From: Saccharopolyspora gloriosae
GTDB taxonomy: Bacteria > Actinomycetota > Actinomycetes > Mycobacteriales > Pseudonocardiaceae
Assembly (NCBI RefSeq): GCF_014203325.1
Contig: NZ_JACHIV010000001.1
Location: 6,449,501-6,513,500, forward strand
Length of the DNA stretch: 64,000 nt
Direction of reading: 5' to 3'
The translations under genes were made by a program, and so were the position numbers. Positions 63,861 through 64,000 of this stretch are shown in pieces. Below the pieces are notes generated by a model. It did not search any database, had not been told where the DNA came from, and saw nothing but the letters and a program-made list of their open reading frames with translations. Position 1 is the stretch's first letter, and each line of letters begins with the position of its first letter.

Positions 63861-63944
63861 CGCGGCGCCAACGCCGCGGGAAAGGTGCCTCGGGGCAGGG
63901 GCCCCGAGGTCACCCCACGGCCCTGACCACGGAGTCCGTGGTCA
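63861..63944 (-). other. Three consecutive hairpins between peptides C and A
   Basis: CGCGGCG-CCAA-CGCCGCG (63861-63878), CCTCGGGGC-AGGG-GCCCCGAGG (63888-63909, one extra base) and TGACCACGGA-G-TCCGTGGTCA (63924-63944). Three stable stems in 84 bases, all before the peptide A ribosome site. Possible processing or stability elements. Confidence 0.65.
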
Positions 63945-63953
63945 CTGACCAGG

Positions 63954-64000
63954 TCAGCCCTGGTCGAGGTCGATGTCCTGGTGGGCGGTCGCGCCGGCGT
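63954..64000 (-). CDS. Precursor-like peptide C, N-terminus beyond window edge
   Basis: Only the last 15 codons are visible: AGATAHQDIDLDQG before the TGA at 63954. It aligns with the end of peptide A (AGATANQHVDLSQD), so at least a third paralogue lies at the edge. The codon before the visible Ala ends in AC, which would allow the Asp seen in A. Confidence 0.75.
   Translation of the reverse strand, partial: AGATAHQDIDLDQG

Overview
The window is high-GC actinobacterial DNA carrying the chromosomal replication origin region. Gene order (pcnA, nudix, DUF6049, murJ, sigM, anti-sigma, trxB, trxA, cwlM, parB, parA, rsmG, jag, yidC, yidD, rnpA, rpmH, dnaA, dnaN, gnd, recF, dciA, gyrB, gyrA), frequent GTG starts, a DasR-type operator, a GlcNAc-style ptsI and a DLW-39 protein point to a member of the Pseudonocardiales. 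Saccharopolyspora is my best guess from the protein sequences; this is inference.
Layout. 1-6.9 kb: end of a conserved block (rhomboid protease, PpiA cyclophilin) followed by accessory genes: MFS transporter, a chimeric GntR-TetR regulator and a divergent FAD monooxygenase. 7.2-21.5 kb, all on the minus strand: tRNA-Ala, DLW-39, tRNA-Ile, DUF3566 protein, gyrA, gyrB, dciA, recF, gnd, dnaN, oriC, dnaA. 22-28 kb, on the plus strand: rpmH, rnpA, yidD, yidC, jag, then a parS cluster, rsmG, parA, parB. Replication initiation (DnaA, oriC, DnaN, DciA, gyrase) and origin segregation (ParA, ParB, nine parS-like sites) therefore lie within 20 kb. 28.4-42.9 kb, mostly minus: Ddl-like ligase, aminotransferase, then the envelope and redox block cwlM-trxA-trxB-anti-sigma-sigM and pseudokinase-murJ-DUF6049-nudix. 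43-54 kb: pcnA, yqgE, an SdpI-like protein, a phytase-like secreted protein, an Abi/HEPN protein, leuS, an acyl-CoA dehydrogenase and a CAP-domain protein. 54-61 kb: secreted DUF4232 protein, TetR regulator, mycoredoxin-like glutaredoxin, a large DUF2339 membrane protein and ptsI. 61-64 kb: a SARP-type regulator, a membrane M50 metalloprotease with an N-terminal PqqD-like region, and three tandem, mutually related small peptides; the last runs off the right edge.
Two things stand out. (1) The right end looks like the start of an unfamiliar peptide natural product locus: precursor-like peptides sharing an AELLPxREALGG leader motif and a GGDAxxxANQ tail, a protease with a recognition-like domain, and a pathway-type regulator. 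(2) A dispersed intergenic repeat is present in four copies (about 4.1, 11.4, 31.8 and 56.2 kb). Three copies carry a cassette with 17-bp inverted arms whose central bases differ between copies yet stay paired (one mismatch in one copy), and one copy lacks the cassette cleanly. Family assignments are from reading motifs by eye; no database search was run.
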